The translations under genes and the position numbers were made by a program. 64,000 bases of DNA from Methylobacterium sp. E-065 (lineage in GTDB: Bacteria > Pseudomonadota > Alphaproteobacteria > Rhizobiales > Beijerinckiaceae), in assembly GCF_022829605.1 (NCBI RefSeq), contig NZ_JAKSYD010000122.1, positions 43,534-107,533 of the forward strand, in the 5' to 3' direction. Under the pieces are notes generated by a model that saw only the letters and a program-made list of their open reading frames with translations, was not told the DNA's origin and did not search any database. Below, piece by piece: positions 1 through 9,192 of the stretch (positions within the stretch are counted from its first letter, which is position 1; each line of letters starts with the position of its first letter).

Positions 1-2637
1 CGTGGCGGCGGCCGGGACCAGCGGCACGGTGATGGCCGGGCCGGGCCGCGGCTCCACGTTGTAGCCGAGCGATTTCAGGATCGAGGCGAAGTCCTCGCCC
101 GAGCAGCCGACCAGCGAGGTCATGCCGACGGTGGCCACGAAGCCGTCACCGTCGGCCGTGCCGTCCGGCGGGGCGCCCGGCGTGGTGCCGGGCCGGTAGG
201 CGATTGCCGGCCGGATCAGGTCGGCGAGCCGCTCCAAAATATCGACCCGCACGGCGCGCTCGCCGCTCACCCGGAAGCCGGCCGCGCGGTAGAGGCCCTT
301 GGCGATCTCGCGATCGACCTTGATCGAGGTGCGTCCGGAACCGGCCAGATGCGCGATCTCGTCGAGGCCGCGCTGGTCGAGGCCGCCGTTGCGCAGGGCC
401 CAGAGCTGGGCCGCGAGCGTGCGCGGCGCCGGCTTCAGCAGGGCCGGCAGGAAGATGTGGTAGGCGCCGAAGCGGACGCCGTGGCGGCGCAGGGCCCCGC
501 GGCCGTCCTGATCGAGGCTGCGCATCTCGTGCGCCACCTTCGAGCGTTCCAGGACGCCGAGCGCCTCGACCACCTGATAGCCGATACCCTTGGCGAGACC
601 GGTGAGATCGGCCGCGGTCTCGATCTCCATCAGCGGGCCGAGCAGGCGGACGATATAGGCTTTCAGCCACGCATCGAGGCGCGCCTCGACCTTTTCGCGG
701 TGAGCGCCGGTCAAGCTGTCGTCGGCCAGCAGACGAATCTGCGGGGCGAACAGCTTCTCGCCGGGGTTGAGCTTGGCCACCGGCGCGCCGGTCCAGCGGA
801 TCGTACCATCATGCGCGAGCACGAGGGTCGAATCGGCCGTTGCCGAGAACCGGTCGGCCCGGGTCTCGATCTCCCCGGCGAGCGCCTTATCGGCGGCGCT
901 CCTCAGGGTCTTGGCTTCGTGACCCTCCGCGGTGGCATCGGGAACGAACAGGAATCCGTGAAGGTGGCCGACATGCTGACCCTCGACGGTGACGTCACCG
1001 TCGGCGGTGATCTGGGCTTCGAGCATCGTGTTCTCTCTCAGGCGCCGCATCAGGACGCTTGTGCGCCTGTCCACGAAGCGGCTCGCGAGGCGTTCGTGCA
1101 GGGCGTCGGACAGCCTGTCCTCTACCCGACGCGTCTCGCCCTGCCAATGTTCTGGGTCGCGCAGCCAGTCGGGACGGTTTGCCACGAAGGTCCAGGTGCG
1201 TCCGTGGGCGATCCGGCGGGACAGGGTATCGATGTCGCCGTCGGTGCGGTCGATCATCGCGACCTGCTCGGCGAACCACGCGTCGGGGATGCGGCCCGCC
1301 ATGCCCTTCATGAGGAATCGGTAGAGCTGGGCCACGAGGTCGGCATGCACCTGCGGGTGGACCTTGCGGTAATCCGGCACGCCGCAGACGTCCCAGAGGC
1401 GGCGCACCGTGGCGGCGCTGCGCGCCATGTCGCGGACGTCGTCCTCCTTCATCAAGATCTCGAGGGCCTGCTGATCCTCGCCCATAGGGGCGCGGGTCAG
1501 GCCCGATTCGCGCGGGTGCTCGTCCAGGCTCGCCTGCAGCCCCTCCAGGCTTGAGAAGCTCAGATCCGGGTTGCGCCATTGCAGGATGCGCAGGGGGTCG
1601 AAATCGTGTGCCTCCAGCCGCTCGACCAGTTCGGCCTCGAAGGGCGGGCAGCGCCCGGTGGAGCCGAATGTGCCGTCCGCGAGGTGGCGCCCGGCCCGGC
1701 CGGCGATCTGACCCATCTCGGCGGGGGTGAGCTTGCGGAAGCGGGTGCCGTCGTACTTCCAGTTCGCTGCGAACGCGACGTGATCCACGTCGAGGTTGAG
1801 GCCCATCCCGACGGCGTCCGTGGCGACGAGGTAATCCACGTCGCCCGCCTGGTACATCTCGACCTGGGCGTTGCGGGTGCGCGGCGAGAGGGCGCCCAGC
1901 ACCACCGCGGCGCCGCCGCGCTGGCGGCGGATCAGCTCGGCGATGGCGTAGACCTCCTCGGCCGAGAACGCGACGATCGCGGTGCGCCGGGGCAGACGCG
2001 ACAGGCGCTTCTCCCCCGCGAAGGTGAGTTGCGACAGCCGCGGCCGGGTCGTGGTCTGGACGTTGGGAATCAGGCTCTGGACCAGCGGCAGCATGGTCGA
2101 GGAGCCGATCAGCAGGGTCTCCTCCCGGCCGCGGACGTAGAGCAGGCGATCGGTGAAGACGTGGCCGCGGTCCATGTCGGCGGCGAGCTGGATCTCGTCG
2201 ATGGCGACGTAGGCCACGTCGAGGTCGCGGGGCATCGCCTCGATGGTGCAGATCCAGTAGCGCGGCCGGTCCGGCTTGATCTTCTCCTCGCCGGTCACCA
2301 GCGCGACCTTGTCGAGGCCGACCTTGGCGACGACGCGCAGGTAGACCTCCCGGGCGAGCAGCCGCAGGGGCAGCCCGATCATCCCGGTCGGATGCGCGAG
2401 CATCCGCTCGATGGCGAGATGCGTCTTGCCGGTGTTGGTCGGCCCGAGGACCGCCATGACGCCGCGGGCGCGGGCATCGCGGGACAGCGAGCGGCTGGGC
2501 GTGGGGCGGAGCAGCGCGTCGATGGTCGGCGGTTCCTTCGGATGAAGGCCGTCGCGGCGCCGTCGCGGCGCGGGCGGGGAGGGGCTGTGGAGGCCGGTCG
2601 CGTCAGGGACGATAGGGCCGGCTTGATCTCCCCCCAT
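1..2637 (-). CDS. SUV3/MgpS-like DEAD-box family helicase, 3' end outside window
   Basis: Superfamily 2 helicase related to mitochondrial SUV3, expected to unwind RNA or RNA-DNA duplexes in the cytoplasm. At least 879 residues are in the window and the reading frame is still open at base 1, so the C-terminus is missing. After a Pro/Arg-rich start, the P-loop GPTNTGKT lies at residues 65-72 and the Walker B box DEIQ at 147-150. The second RecA domain and a long C-terminal region follow. The ATG at 2637 gives an uninterrupted frame; a GTG four codons upstream is an alternative. The start overlaps the end of the upstream secreted-protein gene by 35 bases. Family identity is firm; the cellular substrate is not visible. 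Confidence 0.88.
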   Translation of the reverse strand, partial: MGGDQAGPIVPDATGLHSPSPPAPRRRRDGLHPKEPPTIDALLRPTPSRSLSRDARARGVMAVLGPTNTGKTHLAIERMLAHPTGMIGLPLRLLAREVYLRVVAKVGLDKVALVTGEEKIKPDRPRYWICTIEAMPRDLDVAYVAIDEIQLAADMDRGHVFTDRLLYVRGREETLLIGSSTMLPLVQSLIPNVQTTTRPRLSQLTFAGEKRLSRLPRRTAIVAFSAEEVYAIAELIRRQRGGAAVVLGALSPRTRNAQVEMYQAGDVDYLVATDAVGMGLNLDVDHVAFAANWKYDGTRFRKLTPAEMGQIAGRAGRHLADGTFGSTGRCPPFEAELVERLEAHDFDPLRILQWRNPDLSFSSLEGLQASLDEHPRESGLTRAPMGEDQQALEILMKEDDVRDMARSAATVRRLWDVCGVPDYRKVHPQVHADLVAQLYRFLMKGMAGRIPDAWFAEQVAMIDRTDGDIDTLSRRIAHGRTWTFVANRPDWLRDPEHWQGETRRVEDRLSDALHERLASRFVDRRTSVLMRRLRENTMLEAQITADGDVTVEGQHVGHLHGFLFVPDATAEGHEAKTLRSAADKALAGEIETRADRFSATADSTLVLAHDGTIRWTGAPVAKLNPGEKLFAPQIRLLADDSLTGAHREKVEARLDAWLKAYIVRLLGPLMEIETAADLTGLAKGIGYQVVEALGVLERSKVAHEMRSLDQDGRGALRRHGVRFGAYHIFLPALLKPAPRTLAAQLWALRNGGLDQRGLDEIAHLAGSGRTSIKVDREIAKGLYRAAGFRVSGERAVRVDILERLADLIRPAIAYRPGTTPGAPPDGTADGDGFVATVGMTSLVGCSGEDFASILKSLGYNVEPRPGPAITVPLVPAAAT

Positions 2638-2920
2638 ATGGGATGCCACCGCCTCCAGGTCCAACAGGTTCACCCTGCGGCGTGACGAGCGGGTAGACGT
2701 CGACCTGCGTCGTCGGCGTGCCCGGCTGGGGTGCGAGGTCGGCGCAGAGCGTGTCGGGCATCGCCACGAGGGGGCCGCGGCGGTGCTGGACGATCTCGGC
2801 GGAGGAGAAGGCGTCGCCGCCGCAGCTCGACTCCGCGGAGCCGGCGGTCAGCGGCTGCCCGGCGGCCGGGCCGGCGAGGGCGGTCAGAGCGAGGGCGATT
2901 CGGAGGGTGGGCGCGCGCAT
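2603..2920 (-). CDS. small secreted hypothetical protein
   Basis: 105-residue protein of unknown function. Residues 1-21 form a typical Sec signal peptide (basic start, Ala/Leu-rich core, AGQ-like cleavage site near 20-22). The mature part holds two cysteines, suggesting one periplasmic disulfide, and ends in a Gly/Pro/Arg-rich tail. It lies just upstream of the helicase on the same strand and its last 35 bases overlap that gene's start, so the two may be cotranscribed. I recognise no domain. The signal peptide is the main support for the reading frame. Confidence 0.6.
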   Translation of the reverse strand: MRAPTLRIALALTALAGPAAGQPLTAGSAESSCGGDAFSSAEIVQHRRGPLVAMPDTLCADLAPQPGTPTTQVDVYPLVTPQGEPVGPGGGGIPYGGRSSRPYRP

Positions 2921-2948
2921 CCGGCATTATCGCGGGAATCGTGAAGAT

Positions 2949-3575
2949 TCATGCCACCGCCTGTGGCACGCCGAGATAGCCGTGCACGGCGCGCAGAACA
3001 CGGCGCTCCAGATCCTCGCCGTCCCGCTCGCCGCGCTCGCCCGCGGCGTCGACCATGCCGCGCACGAGGGCGAAGAGGTCGCCCGCGGCAGTTCCGGGTT
3101 CGGCCGGAAGCGCGGCGCCGAGGCGTGCCAGCAGGGCCAGCAGCGCAGCTGTCACGTCCTCGGCGACGGAGCCCAGGGTGTCGGCGAGTTGGAGCCGACT
3201 CTCTTCCCGGTCGAGAAGCAGCGCCAGGCGAGGCCGCGCCATCTGGTGGGTGACGCAAGCCCGAACGATCAGGCGGAGCCCGTCCTCCGGTGTCGCGGCG
3301 CCCGGCGCTGCGCGCACCGCCTCAATCAGCACAGCGGTCTCCCGGGCCAGCAGGGCCGCGGTCAGCGCCTCCTTGCCGGGGAAGTACTGGTAGACCGAGC
3401 CGATCGACACGCCCGCCCGCTCGGCGACGGCGTTGGTCGTGTAGCCGTCCAGGCCGTTTTCCTCGAGAACGCGAGCCGCGCCCTCCAGGATCGTCCGCAC
3501 CGTCTCGGCCGAGCGCGATTGTCCCGGACTTTTCCGGGGCTTGAGCGCCGGCCGGCGCGGCCGCGCGGCGCTCAT
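2949..3575 (-). CDS. TetR family transcriptional regulator
   Basis: 208-residue DNA-binding repressor. The N-terminus is basic and disordered. The TetR helix-turn-helix lies at about residues 46-68 and includes the family signature GSVYQYFPGKEAL. The rest is a helical ligand-binding and dimerisation domain. The ATG at 3575 was chosen because the frame continues upstream only into low-quality sequence. The gene is divergent from the Darcynin-family gene, with 75 bases between the start codons, so regulation of that neighbour is the simplest guess. The ligand is unknown. Confidence 0.88.
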   Translation of the reverse strand: MSAARPRRPALKPRKSPGQSRSAETVRTILEGAARVLEENGLDGYTTNAVAERAGVSIGSVYQYFPGKEALTAALLARETAVLIEAVRAAPGAATPEDGLRLIVRACVTHQMARPRLALLLDREESRLQLADTLGSVAEDVTAALLALLARLGAALPAEPGTAAGDLFALVRGMVDAAGERGERDGEDLERRVLRAVHGYLGVPQAVA

Positions 3576-3650
3576 GAAGGCGAGTACGTCGCAGGCCCGG
3601 CCAAAGGCATCATCGTGGCGTTCCGACAGACTTCTGGAGCGTAGAACCCC

Positions 3651-4007
3651 ATGTCCGACAAGACCTTCGACCCCAAGCTCACCGTCTTCATGCTGGTGAA
3701 GACCTCCCCCGAATGGCTCGCCTTGCCGATCGACGATCGCTTCGCGCGGTTGCGTGAGACCTTTGAGCCGATCCTGCGGCGGCATGCCGAAACGGTGCGG
3801 CTCCGCTTCTACGACGCCGAGTTCTACACCGCCCGCCTGACCGACCTCTGGGTCTGGGAGGCCGCCGATCATCACGCCTATGAACTCGTCGTCGAGGCCC
3901 TGCGCGAGACGGCGTTCTGGGACCGGTGGTTCGCGATCGTCGAGATCATTCCGGCGGTGGAGAACGCCTACGCGACGAATTACGGCCAAGTCCCGCTGGC
4001 GGCCTGA
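3651..4007 (+). CDS. Darcynin-family protein
   Basis: 118-residue protein matching the small Darcynin family of unknown function: a compact alpha/beta fold of dimeric alpha-beta-barrel type with a Trp/Phe-rich C-terminal half (FWDRWFAIVEIIP). No catalytic motif is evident. It is divergent from the TetR gene and convergent with the DUF1330 gene, 20 bases away, which encodes another small ferredoxin-like-fold protein. A stress-response or ring-cleavage role could be guessed from the fold, but nothing in the sequence shows it. Confidence 0.7.
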   Translation: MSDKTFDPKLTVFMLVKTSPEWLALPIDDRFARLRETFEPILRRHAETVRLRFYDAEFYTARLTDLWVWEAADHHAYELVVEALRETAFWDRWFAIVEIIPAVENAYATNYGQVPLAA

Positions 4008-4027
4008 CCGGTGGACGAGGGGGCGGC

Positions 4028-4318
4028 TCAGTCCGCCCCTTCGACCAGCACCACCTCGCCGATTCCCGCCGGCCGGCGCTTGGCGATGGCGGCCTGATAT
4101 TCCGGCGAGAAATAGTAGGCGCGCGCCGCCTCGTAGGATTCGAATTGCAGCACGACGTTGCGCGGCCGGGCCTCGCCCTCGAGCGCCTCACTGCGACCGC
4201 CGCGCACCAGCGGCGTGCAGCCGTACTTGCGCATGGCCTCGGAGGCCATGGCGGCGTATTCCTTGTAGGCGTCCGGATCGGTGACCGTCATCCGGACGAT
4301 GATGTAGCCCTTGGGCAT
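4028..4318 (-). CDS. DUF1330 domain protein
   Basis: 96-residue protein covering the whole DUF1330 domain. It starts with the typical MPKGYIIVRMTVTDP strand and carries the family pattern EYAAMASEAMRKYGC...VRGG, ending in a short VVLVEG strand. Members adopt a dimeric alpha-beta-barrel (ferredoxin-like) fold and have no settled function. The ATG at 4318 was preferred over an upstream in-frame start because the family begins at this Met. It faces the Darcynin-family gene, and the 20-base gap includes a small GC hairpin. Confidence 0.85.
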   Translation of the reverse strand: MPKGYIIVRMTVTDPDAYKEYAAMASEAMRKYGCTPLVRGGRSEALEGEARPRNVVLQFESYEAARAYYFSPEYQAAIAKRRPAGIGEVVLVEGAD

Positions 4319-4393
4319 TCGCTGGCCTCCCTGGCGCGGCTGTCGCACCAAGCGGACGTGCCGGGAAACCGGCCTCCCGTCAAAGCCCGCGCG

Positions 4394-5335
4394 CTACTCC
4401 CCCTGCAGGCTCGCCTGCGCGACGCTGGCGCCGGCGGCCCCTGCCGTGCCGGTGGTGCCCGCCGTGCCGCCCTGGGTCCAGCGGGACGCCTCGATGATGT
4501 TGGTGCCGATCGTGGTGAGCACCGAGATGCGCAGCGGGATCAGTGCCCGCGTCCCCTCGACGGGGGCGAGCCAGACCGACATCTCGCGGTTCTCCTCCAT
4601 GAATTTCACCCCCGGCCGGTCCGGCCGGTGGCCGGCCACCGCCTGGTAGCGGGCGGTGCACACAAGGACCTGGCCCGCGTAGCCGGGCTTCTGCACCGGG
4701 CGGGTCTCGGCGTAGCTGAGCACCACGTTGAAGCGGGTCGCACCGTCGAAGACCGGCAGGGTCCGGTTGCAGTTCTCAGGGTCGAGCGGCTCGCCGCGGC
4801 CCTGGACCGGCATCAGCAGGGCACTCACCGGATCGAGGATGCCGCGCGTGTGGGCGGGGGTCACCGGCACGCGGTCCTGCATGTCGATGAGCGGCGGCGT
4901 GATCTCGGCCTGCACGACGTTCCCGTGGGCCAGCGCCATGCGCACCGCGATGCCGGAACTGGCCGTGTGGGTCGCGATCGAGAAGGCGCCCGGCTGCGGC
5001 GCCGCCGCGAACGTTCCCGAAGCCCGGGCCGACCCCTTGCCGCCGGTGATCGCGCCGACGAGGCCGGTGAGCACCGCCGACACGTCCATGACGTAGCGAT
5101 CGCGCTCGAAGGTGCCGGCGAGACGCGCGGTGCCGATCGGCAGGCCGGCGAGGTTGATGCTGTAATCGACCGCCAGGGTGGCGGCCGGCGCCGCCGCCCG
5201 CTTCGACCGGCCGGTGCGTGCGGAGACGTCGGCGGGCGCGACGAGCGCCGCAACCGCGAGGGCGCCGACGACCAGCCGTCCGGCGGCGTGCTTCGTCGGC
5301 GACTTGATCGTCCGATGGTCAGGCGTGGCGCTCAT
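4394..5335 (-). CDS. DUF3108 domain protein, exported
   Basis: 313-residue protein. A hydrophobic segment at about residues 20-40, ending near Ala-Asp-Val-Ser-Ala, looks like a signal peptide after a somewhat long N-terminus. The mature part matches DUF3108, a beta-rich periplasmic domain, and contains one cysteine pair. The C-terminus is rich in Gly, Thr and Ala. A DUF3108 gene next to rpmB is a recurring arrangement in Hyphomicrobiales. The start at 5335 lies 27 codons inside the open frame and was chosen because it places the signal peptide correctly. Function unknown. Confidence 0.75.
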   Translation of the reverse strand: MSATPDHRTIKSPTKHAAGRLVVGALAVAALVAPADVSARTGRSKRAAAPAATLAVDYSINLAGLPIGTARLAGTFERDRYVMDVSAVLTGLVGAITGGKGSARASGTFAAAPQPGAFSIATHTASSGIAVRMALAHGNVVQAEITPPLIDMQDRVPVTPAHTRGILDPVSALLMPVQGRGEPLDPENCNRTLPVFDGATRFNVVLSYAETRPVQKPGYAGQVLVCTARYQAVAGHRPDRPGVKFMEENREMSVWLAPVEGTRALIPLRISVLTTIGTNIIEASRWTQGGTAGTTGTAGAAGASVAQASLQGE

Positions 5336-5686
5336 GATCCGGATCGCATCCCAGGACGGGCGGCCGAGGACTTGGGTCCCGCGTCTGCCCTCTCGAACAC
5401 ACCCGCCCGGCGGCATCCTCGCGACGCCCGAAGCCGGGTGAGGCGCCTTCCTGCGGGGTGAAGAAGGCTATATCCCGGCATCGTGGTTAACAGACCGTTG
5501 GACCGCACGGGCAGCTTGCCGCCTGACCGGACCTTGACGCGACGCCCCTGCGTCGCCTATAGGCTCGCGCCTTCAACAGGACTCCGCCGGACCTGGAAAA
5601 CGCAACGGGCACTGCCCGCTGCGGCAAAGATCGCGCTGGCCGTGATCGGGTCTTTCGAGCGGAACGAGACGGGATCGTTATTTATC
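5336..5686. other. intergenic region between the DUF3108 gene and rpmB
   Basis: 350 bases between divergently transcribed genes. It contains the rpmB promoter listed separately and presumably the promoter of the DUF3108 gene. I see no further gene, repeat or structured RNA. Confidence 0.5.
5534..5563 (+). promoter_or_regulatory. sigma-70 type promoter of rpmB
   Basis: TTGACG at 5534-5539 and TATAGG at 5558-5563 are separated by 18 bases, a good housekeeping promoter match in a GC-rich genome. The expected start of transcription is near 5570, giving a leader of about 115 bases before the rpmB ATG. Confidence 0.55.
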
Positions 5687-5989
5687 ATGGCGCGCCGCTG
5701 CGAACTCACCGGCAAGGCCGTTCAGGTCGGCCACCTCGTGAGCCACTCGAACCACAAGACCAAGTGCCGGTTCCTGCCGAACCTGTGCAACGTCACCCTC
5801 CAGTCCGACGCGCTCGGCAAGCGGGTGCGCCTGCGCGTCACCGCGCACGCCCTGCGCTCGGTGGAGCATCGCGGCGGGCTCGACGCCTTCCTGATCAAGG
5901 CTGGCGAGGGCGACCTGTCGCAGACCGCCCGCCTGCTGAAGCGCGAGATTCACAAGAAGCTCGCCGAGACCCCGGCCATCGCGGCCTGA
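5687..5989 (+). CDS. rpmB: 50S ribosomal protein L28
   Basis: 100-residue ribosomal protein L28 of the large subunit. It starts [16 protein letters not shown] and carries the L28 core [23 protein letters not shown]; the C-terminus is the extended alphaproteobacterial form, longer than the 78 residues of E. coli. The ATG at 5687 begins the family's conserved N-terminus, although the frame is open further upstream. It is monocistronic, followed by a strong hairpin. Confidence 0.97.
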   Translation: MARRCELTGKAVQVGHLVSHSNHKTKCRFLPNLCNVTLQSDALGKRVRLRVTAHALRSVEHRGGLDAFLIKAGEGDLSQTARLLKREIHKKLAETPAIAA

Positions 5990-6028
5990 CGTTTCGGGCG
6001 TCTCGCCCTTCGTCATTTGCTGATGAAC

Positions 6029-6067
6029 CGAACACCGCCACGGCCCACGAGGCTGCGGCGGTGTTCG
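6029..6067. terminator. hairpin after rpmB
   Basis: Perfect 11-base stem: CGAACACCGCC at 6029-6039 pairs with 6057-6067 around a 17-base loop. No clear T-run follows, so it may be an imperfect intrinsic terminator or an mRNA-stabilising structure. It also lies just past the stop of the decayed MarR gene on the other strand and could serve both. Confidence 0.45.
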
Positions 6068-6095
6068 CTTGCGCGTTCGGCAAGACGGGTCGCCG

Positions 6096-6482
6096 CTATG
6101 CTGGGTCTGCCCGCGCGATTCGCACCAGCCATTGCCGGATGACCGCCTGGTCGGCAGTTCCGAGATTGCCCAGCATCTCCGCCTCCAGCGCGTAGACGCG
6201 CCCCTTGGCGGCTTCGAGGAGCGATTGTCCCGCCACCGTGAGCGCGATCGTCTGAATGCGGTCGTGGATCCGGTGCGGTTGCCGCGCGATCAGATCGGCC
6301 TTCAGCAGATTCGCCACGATCACGCTCATCGTCTGCGGCGTCAGCAGCGCGAGGCGAGCCAGATCGGCGTTGCTGTGCCCTGGATAGGCCGCCAGCATGG
6401 TCAGCACCGAGAATTGCGGGAGCATCAGGCCGAGATCGGCCAGCACGCGCTCGACGCGGTTGCGGTGCGCCTGCGCGGCGGC
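6096..6482 (-). pseudogene. MarR family regulator, 5' end deleted
   Basis: The frame encodes the C-terminal 125-130 residues of a MarR-family repressor: helix AQAHRNRVERVLADLGL, then LPQFSVLTML and the winged helix-turn-helix (SNADLARLALLTPQTMSVIVANL). The first helix has no start codon or leader before it. At about 6470-6486 it runs straight into the antisense of a GNAT acetyltransferase. A MarR gene and a GNAT gene reading away from each other is a common pair, so the likely history is deletion of both 5' ends and the shared promoter. The open frame continues antisense through the acetyltransferase and cobT but makes no sense there. Confidence 0.7.
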
Positions 6483-6755
6483 GGGATGGTCGCGTTGGCC
6501 GGCTGGCGGATCGAGGAGAACCTGATCCACGGCCGGCACCTCTATGTCGACAATCTCGTGACCGAAGCGGCGGAACGGAGCACGGGCCTCGGCGGCGCGA
6601 TGCTGACCCATCTCTTCGGGCTCGCCCGTGGAGCCGGGTGCGCGAAGCTCCTGCTCGACACACCCGTCACCAACGTGCGTGGCCACCGCTACTACGAGCG
6701 CCAGGGGCTGGCCGCCGGGGCGCTCCGGTTCAACATAGCGATCACACGTCAGGTC
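6483..6755 (+). pseudogene. GNAT acetyltransferase, 5' end deleted
   Basis: Encodes the acetyl-CoA-binding half of a GNAT enzyme: strand MVALAGWRIEENLIHGRHLYVDNLV, the pyrophosphate-binding loop region ERSTGLGGAMLTHLFGLARGAGC, and the end VRGHRYYERQGL. About the first third of a normal enzyme is missing and no start codon with a ribosome site is present, although a Met falls at 6486. The frame also lacks its own stop and continues into the antisense of cobT. It is the mate of the truncated MarR gene on the other strand. Translation product very unlikely to be active. Confidence 0.65.
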
Positions 6756-6763
6756 AGACGCAA

Positions 6764-8671
6764 TCAGCGCCGGCCGCCGGCCGCCCGCAGCATCCGGCCC
6801 GTCGGCACCGACTCGCCATTCTCCTCGAACAGCTCGGCGAGCTTTTCCGTCATGGCACCGCCCAGCTCCTCGGCGTCGATGATCGTCACAGCGCGGCGGT
6901 AGTAGCGCGTCACGTCGTGGCCGATGCCGATGGCCAGCAGCTCGACCGGCGAGCGCGTTTCGATCTCCTCGATCATCCAGCGCAGGTGCCGCTCCAGATA
7001 ATTGCCGGCGTTGACCGACAGGGTCGAATCGTCCACCGGCGCACCGTCGGAGATCACCATCAGGATCTTGCGCTGTTCCGGCCGTCCGAGCAGGCGCTTG
7101 TGCGCCCAGTCGAGCGCCTCGCCGTCGATGTTCTCCTTGAGCAGCCCCTCGCGCATCATCAGGCCGAGGTTTTTTCGCGCGCGCCGCCAGGGTGCGTCGG
7201 CCGACTTGTAGACGATGTGGCGCAGGTCGTTCAGCCGGCCGGGATTCGGCGGCTTGCCGGCGGCGAGCCACGCCTCGCGGGTCTGACCGCCCTTCCAGGC
7301 CCGGGTGGTGAAGCCCAGGATCTCCACCTTCACGCCGCAGCGCTCCAGCGTCCGCGCCAGGATGTCGGCGCAGGTCGCCGCCACGGTGATCGGCCGGCCA
7401 CGCATCGATCCGGAATTGTCCAACAGCAGCGTGACGACCGTATCGCGGAAGTTGGTGTCCTTCTCCTGCTTGAAGGAGAGCGGCTGATAGGGGTCGGTGA
7501 CCACGCGGACGAGCCGCGCCGGGTCGAGCTGGCCCTCCTCAAGGTCGAAGTCCCAGGCGCGGTTCTGCTGGGCGAGCAGCCGTCGCTGCAGCCGGTTGGC
7601 GAGGCGCCCGACCACACCCTGCAGGTGCGAAAGCTGCTTGTCGAGGTAGGAGCGCAGGCGCGACAGCTCGTCGGCGTCGCACAATTCCTCGGCGTGGATG
7701 ACCTCGTCGAATCGGGCGTTGAACACCCGGTATTCCGGCCCGCGCGCCTCGTTGCTCGGCCGCTGCGGCGGGCGCGAGGCTTCGGACGCCTCCTCGGCCT
7801 CCGCGTCTTCGGCCTCGTCCGGCAATTCACCCGAGGGTGCGTCCTCAGATTCCTGGGCGCCGTCCTCGATCTCGTCGGAGGCCTCCTCGGAGGTTTCGAT
7901 CTCGGCTCGCTCGCCCTGGCTCTTCTCCTCCGAATCGCCCTCGCTCGGGTTCTGCTCGTCGTCCTGGCTGTCGTTCTCGTCGTCGTTCTCGTCGTCCTCG
8001 GCGTCGAACGGCGTCTCGTCCGACATGTCGAGCGAGGTCAGGAGCTCGCGCACCGAGCGCGCGAACTTGCGCTGGTCCTCGATCGAGCCCAGCAGCCCGT
8101 CGAGGTTGGGACCGGCCTTGGCCTCGATATGCCCGCGCCACAGCTCGACGATCTTGGCCGCGGCCTCGGGCGGCTGCTGGCCGGTGAGGCGCTCGCGCAC
8201 CATCAGGGCGACAGCGTCCTCCATCGGCGCGTCGGCCCGGTCGGTGATGTTTTCGTACTTGCCGCCGCGGTGGTAGCGGTCCTCCAGCATCGCCGTGATG
8301 TTGCTGGCGACACCTGCCATCCGCCGCGAGCCGATTGCTTCGACCCGGGCCTGCTCGACGGCATCGTAGACCGCCCGCGCGGCCGCGTTCTCCGGGGCGA
8401 ACCGACGGTGCAGGGTGATGTCGTGGCAGCCGAGCCGCAGCGCCATGGCGTCGGCATTGCCGCGCAGCACCGCGACATCCTGCGCCGAGAGTTTGCGCGG
8501 GGGCTCGGGCAGGCGGGCCTTGTCGCCGGTGAGCGCCGGCCGGTCGGTGGCGTAGGTGACCTCGACCTCGGAGCGCCGGGCGATGGCGCGCAGGCACCCG
8601 GCCACCGAGCGTTTCAGGGGCTCGGCCACGGGTTCGCGGCGCTCGCCGGGCTTGCGGTTGGAGATGGACAT
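6764..8671 (-). CDS. cobT: cobaltochelatase subunit CobT
   Basis: 635-residue CobT, part of the CobNST aerobic cobalt chelatase that inserts cobalt into hydrogenobyrinic acid a,c-diamide during cobalamin synthesis. The N-terminal third is helical. A very acidic linker follows at about residues 215-310 (runs of Asp/Glu). The C-terminal von Willebrand A domain has an intact MIDAS motif DNSGSM at 418-423 and a second metal-site loop ISDGAPVDD. With CobS it forms the AAA+ motor that drives the CobN subunit, which is not in this window. It starts 6 bases after the DUF29 gene and is cotranscribed with it and cobS. Confidence 0.96.
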   Translation of the reverse strand: MSISNRKPGERREPVAEPLKRSVAGCLRAIARRSEVEVTYATDRPALTGDKARLPEPPRKLSAQDVAVLRGNADAMALRLGCHDITLHRRFAPENAAARAVYDAVEQARVEAIGSRRMAGVASNITAMLEDRYHRGGKYENITDRADAPMEDAVALMVRERLTGQQPPEAAAKIVELWRGHIEAKAGPNLDGLLGSIEDQRKFARSVRELLTSLDMSDETPFDAEDDENDDENDSQDDEQNPSEGDSEEKSQGERAEIETSEEASDEIEDGAQESEDAPSGELPDEAEDAEAEEASEASRPPQRPSNEARGPEYRVFNARFDEVIHAEELCDADELSRLRSYLDKQLSHLQGVVGRLANRLQRRLLAQQNRAWDFDLEEGQLDPARLVRVVTDPYQPLSFKQEKDTNFRDTVVTLLLDNSGSMRGRPITVAATCADILARTLERCGVKVEILGFTTRAWKGGQTREAWLAAGKPPNPGRLNDLRHIVYKSADAPWRRARKNLGLMMREGLLKENIDGEALDWAHKRLLGRPEQRKILMVISDGAPVDDSTLSVNAGNYLERHLRWMIEEIETRSPVELLAIGIGHDVTRYYRRAVTIIDAEELGGAMTEKLAELFEENGESVPTGRMLRAAGGRR

Positions 8672-8677
8672 GCGGGG

Positions 8678-9187
8678 CTACATCTTCACCGAGTCGAAGT
8701 CGAAGGGGCGCTCAAGCAAATCGTCCCAGGTATAGGGACATTCCGGTGGAAACTCGCTCGGCAGGAGCTGGCACTCGTCCGCCGCCCAGTTGCGGGAGAT
8801 CGGGTAGATCTCGTCCCGCATCGTATCGCGATGCGGCTTCAGGCCTGGATTTTTCCGAAGAATCTTCGCGTACCGCAGGCGCTGCTCGCGGATCGAGTAG
8901 ATCCAACTTGGCGTGCGCTTCTCGGGCTGCTGATCCCACTTGAGCATGTGCATGATGAGCACGCGCAGCGCGCTTTCCAGCTGACTATACTGCGCGCTGC
9001 CCACGTCGCTCAGCTCCTCGGCGATATTGTCGAGGTCGAGCGCATCCACCCGGCCGGCGCGGAGCAGCGCCACCTGCTCCTGCACCCAGGTATAAAGGTC
9101 GTCCCCGTAGCGCGTGCGAGCGGACAAGGACGCAGTCGGCACGTCCATCACATCGATCTCGGCCGGGCGCGCCACGGGCTCCTCCAT
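8678..9187 (-). CDS. DUF29 domain protein between cobS and cobT
   Basis: 169-residue DUF29 protein, a helical family of unknown function common in cyanobacteria and alphaproteobacteria. The signature is clear: YGDDLYTWVQEQVALLRAGR, DLDNIAEELSDVGSAQYSQLESALRVLIMHMLKW, and PSWIYSIREQRLR. The start at 9187 lies 5 bases after the cobS stop and the stop 6 bases before cobT, with no strong ribosome site of its own, so translation is probably coupled. Most cobST operons lack this gene. Both spacers end in the same CCCGCATG, which could be a trace of how it arrived or chance. Confidence 0.88.
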   Translation of the reverse strand: MEEPVARPAEIDVMDVPTASLSARTRYGDDLYTWVQEQVALLRAGRVDALDLDNIAEELSDVGSAQYSQLESALRVLIMHMLKWDQQPEKRTPSWIYSIREQRLRYAKILRKNPGLKPHRDTMRDEIYPISRNWAADECQLLPSEFPPECPYTWDDLLERPFDFDSVKM

Positions 9188-9192
9188 GCGGG

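Noticed and set aside
349..2685. Two long plus-strand open frames opposite the helicase
   Set aside because: They show no family features, and the minus strand encodes a continuous helicase with Walker motifs.
5483..5686. N-terminal extension of L28
   Set aside because: The frame is open but covers the promoter; family members start at the Met at 5687.
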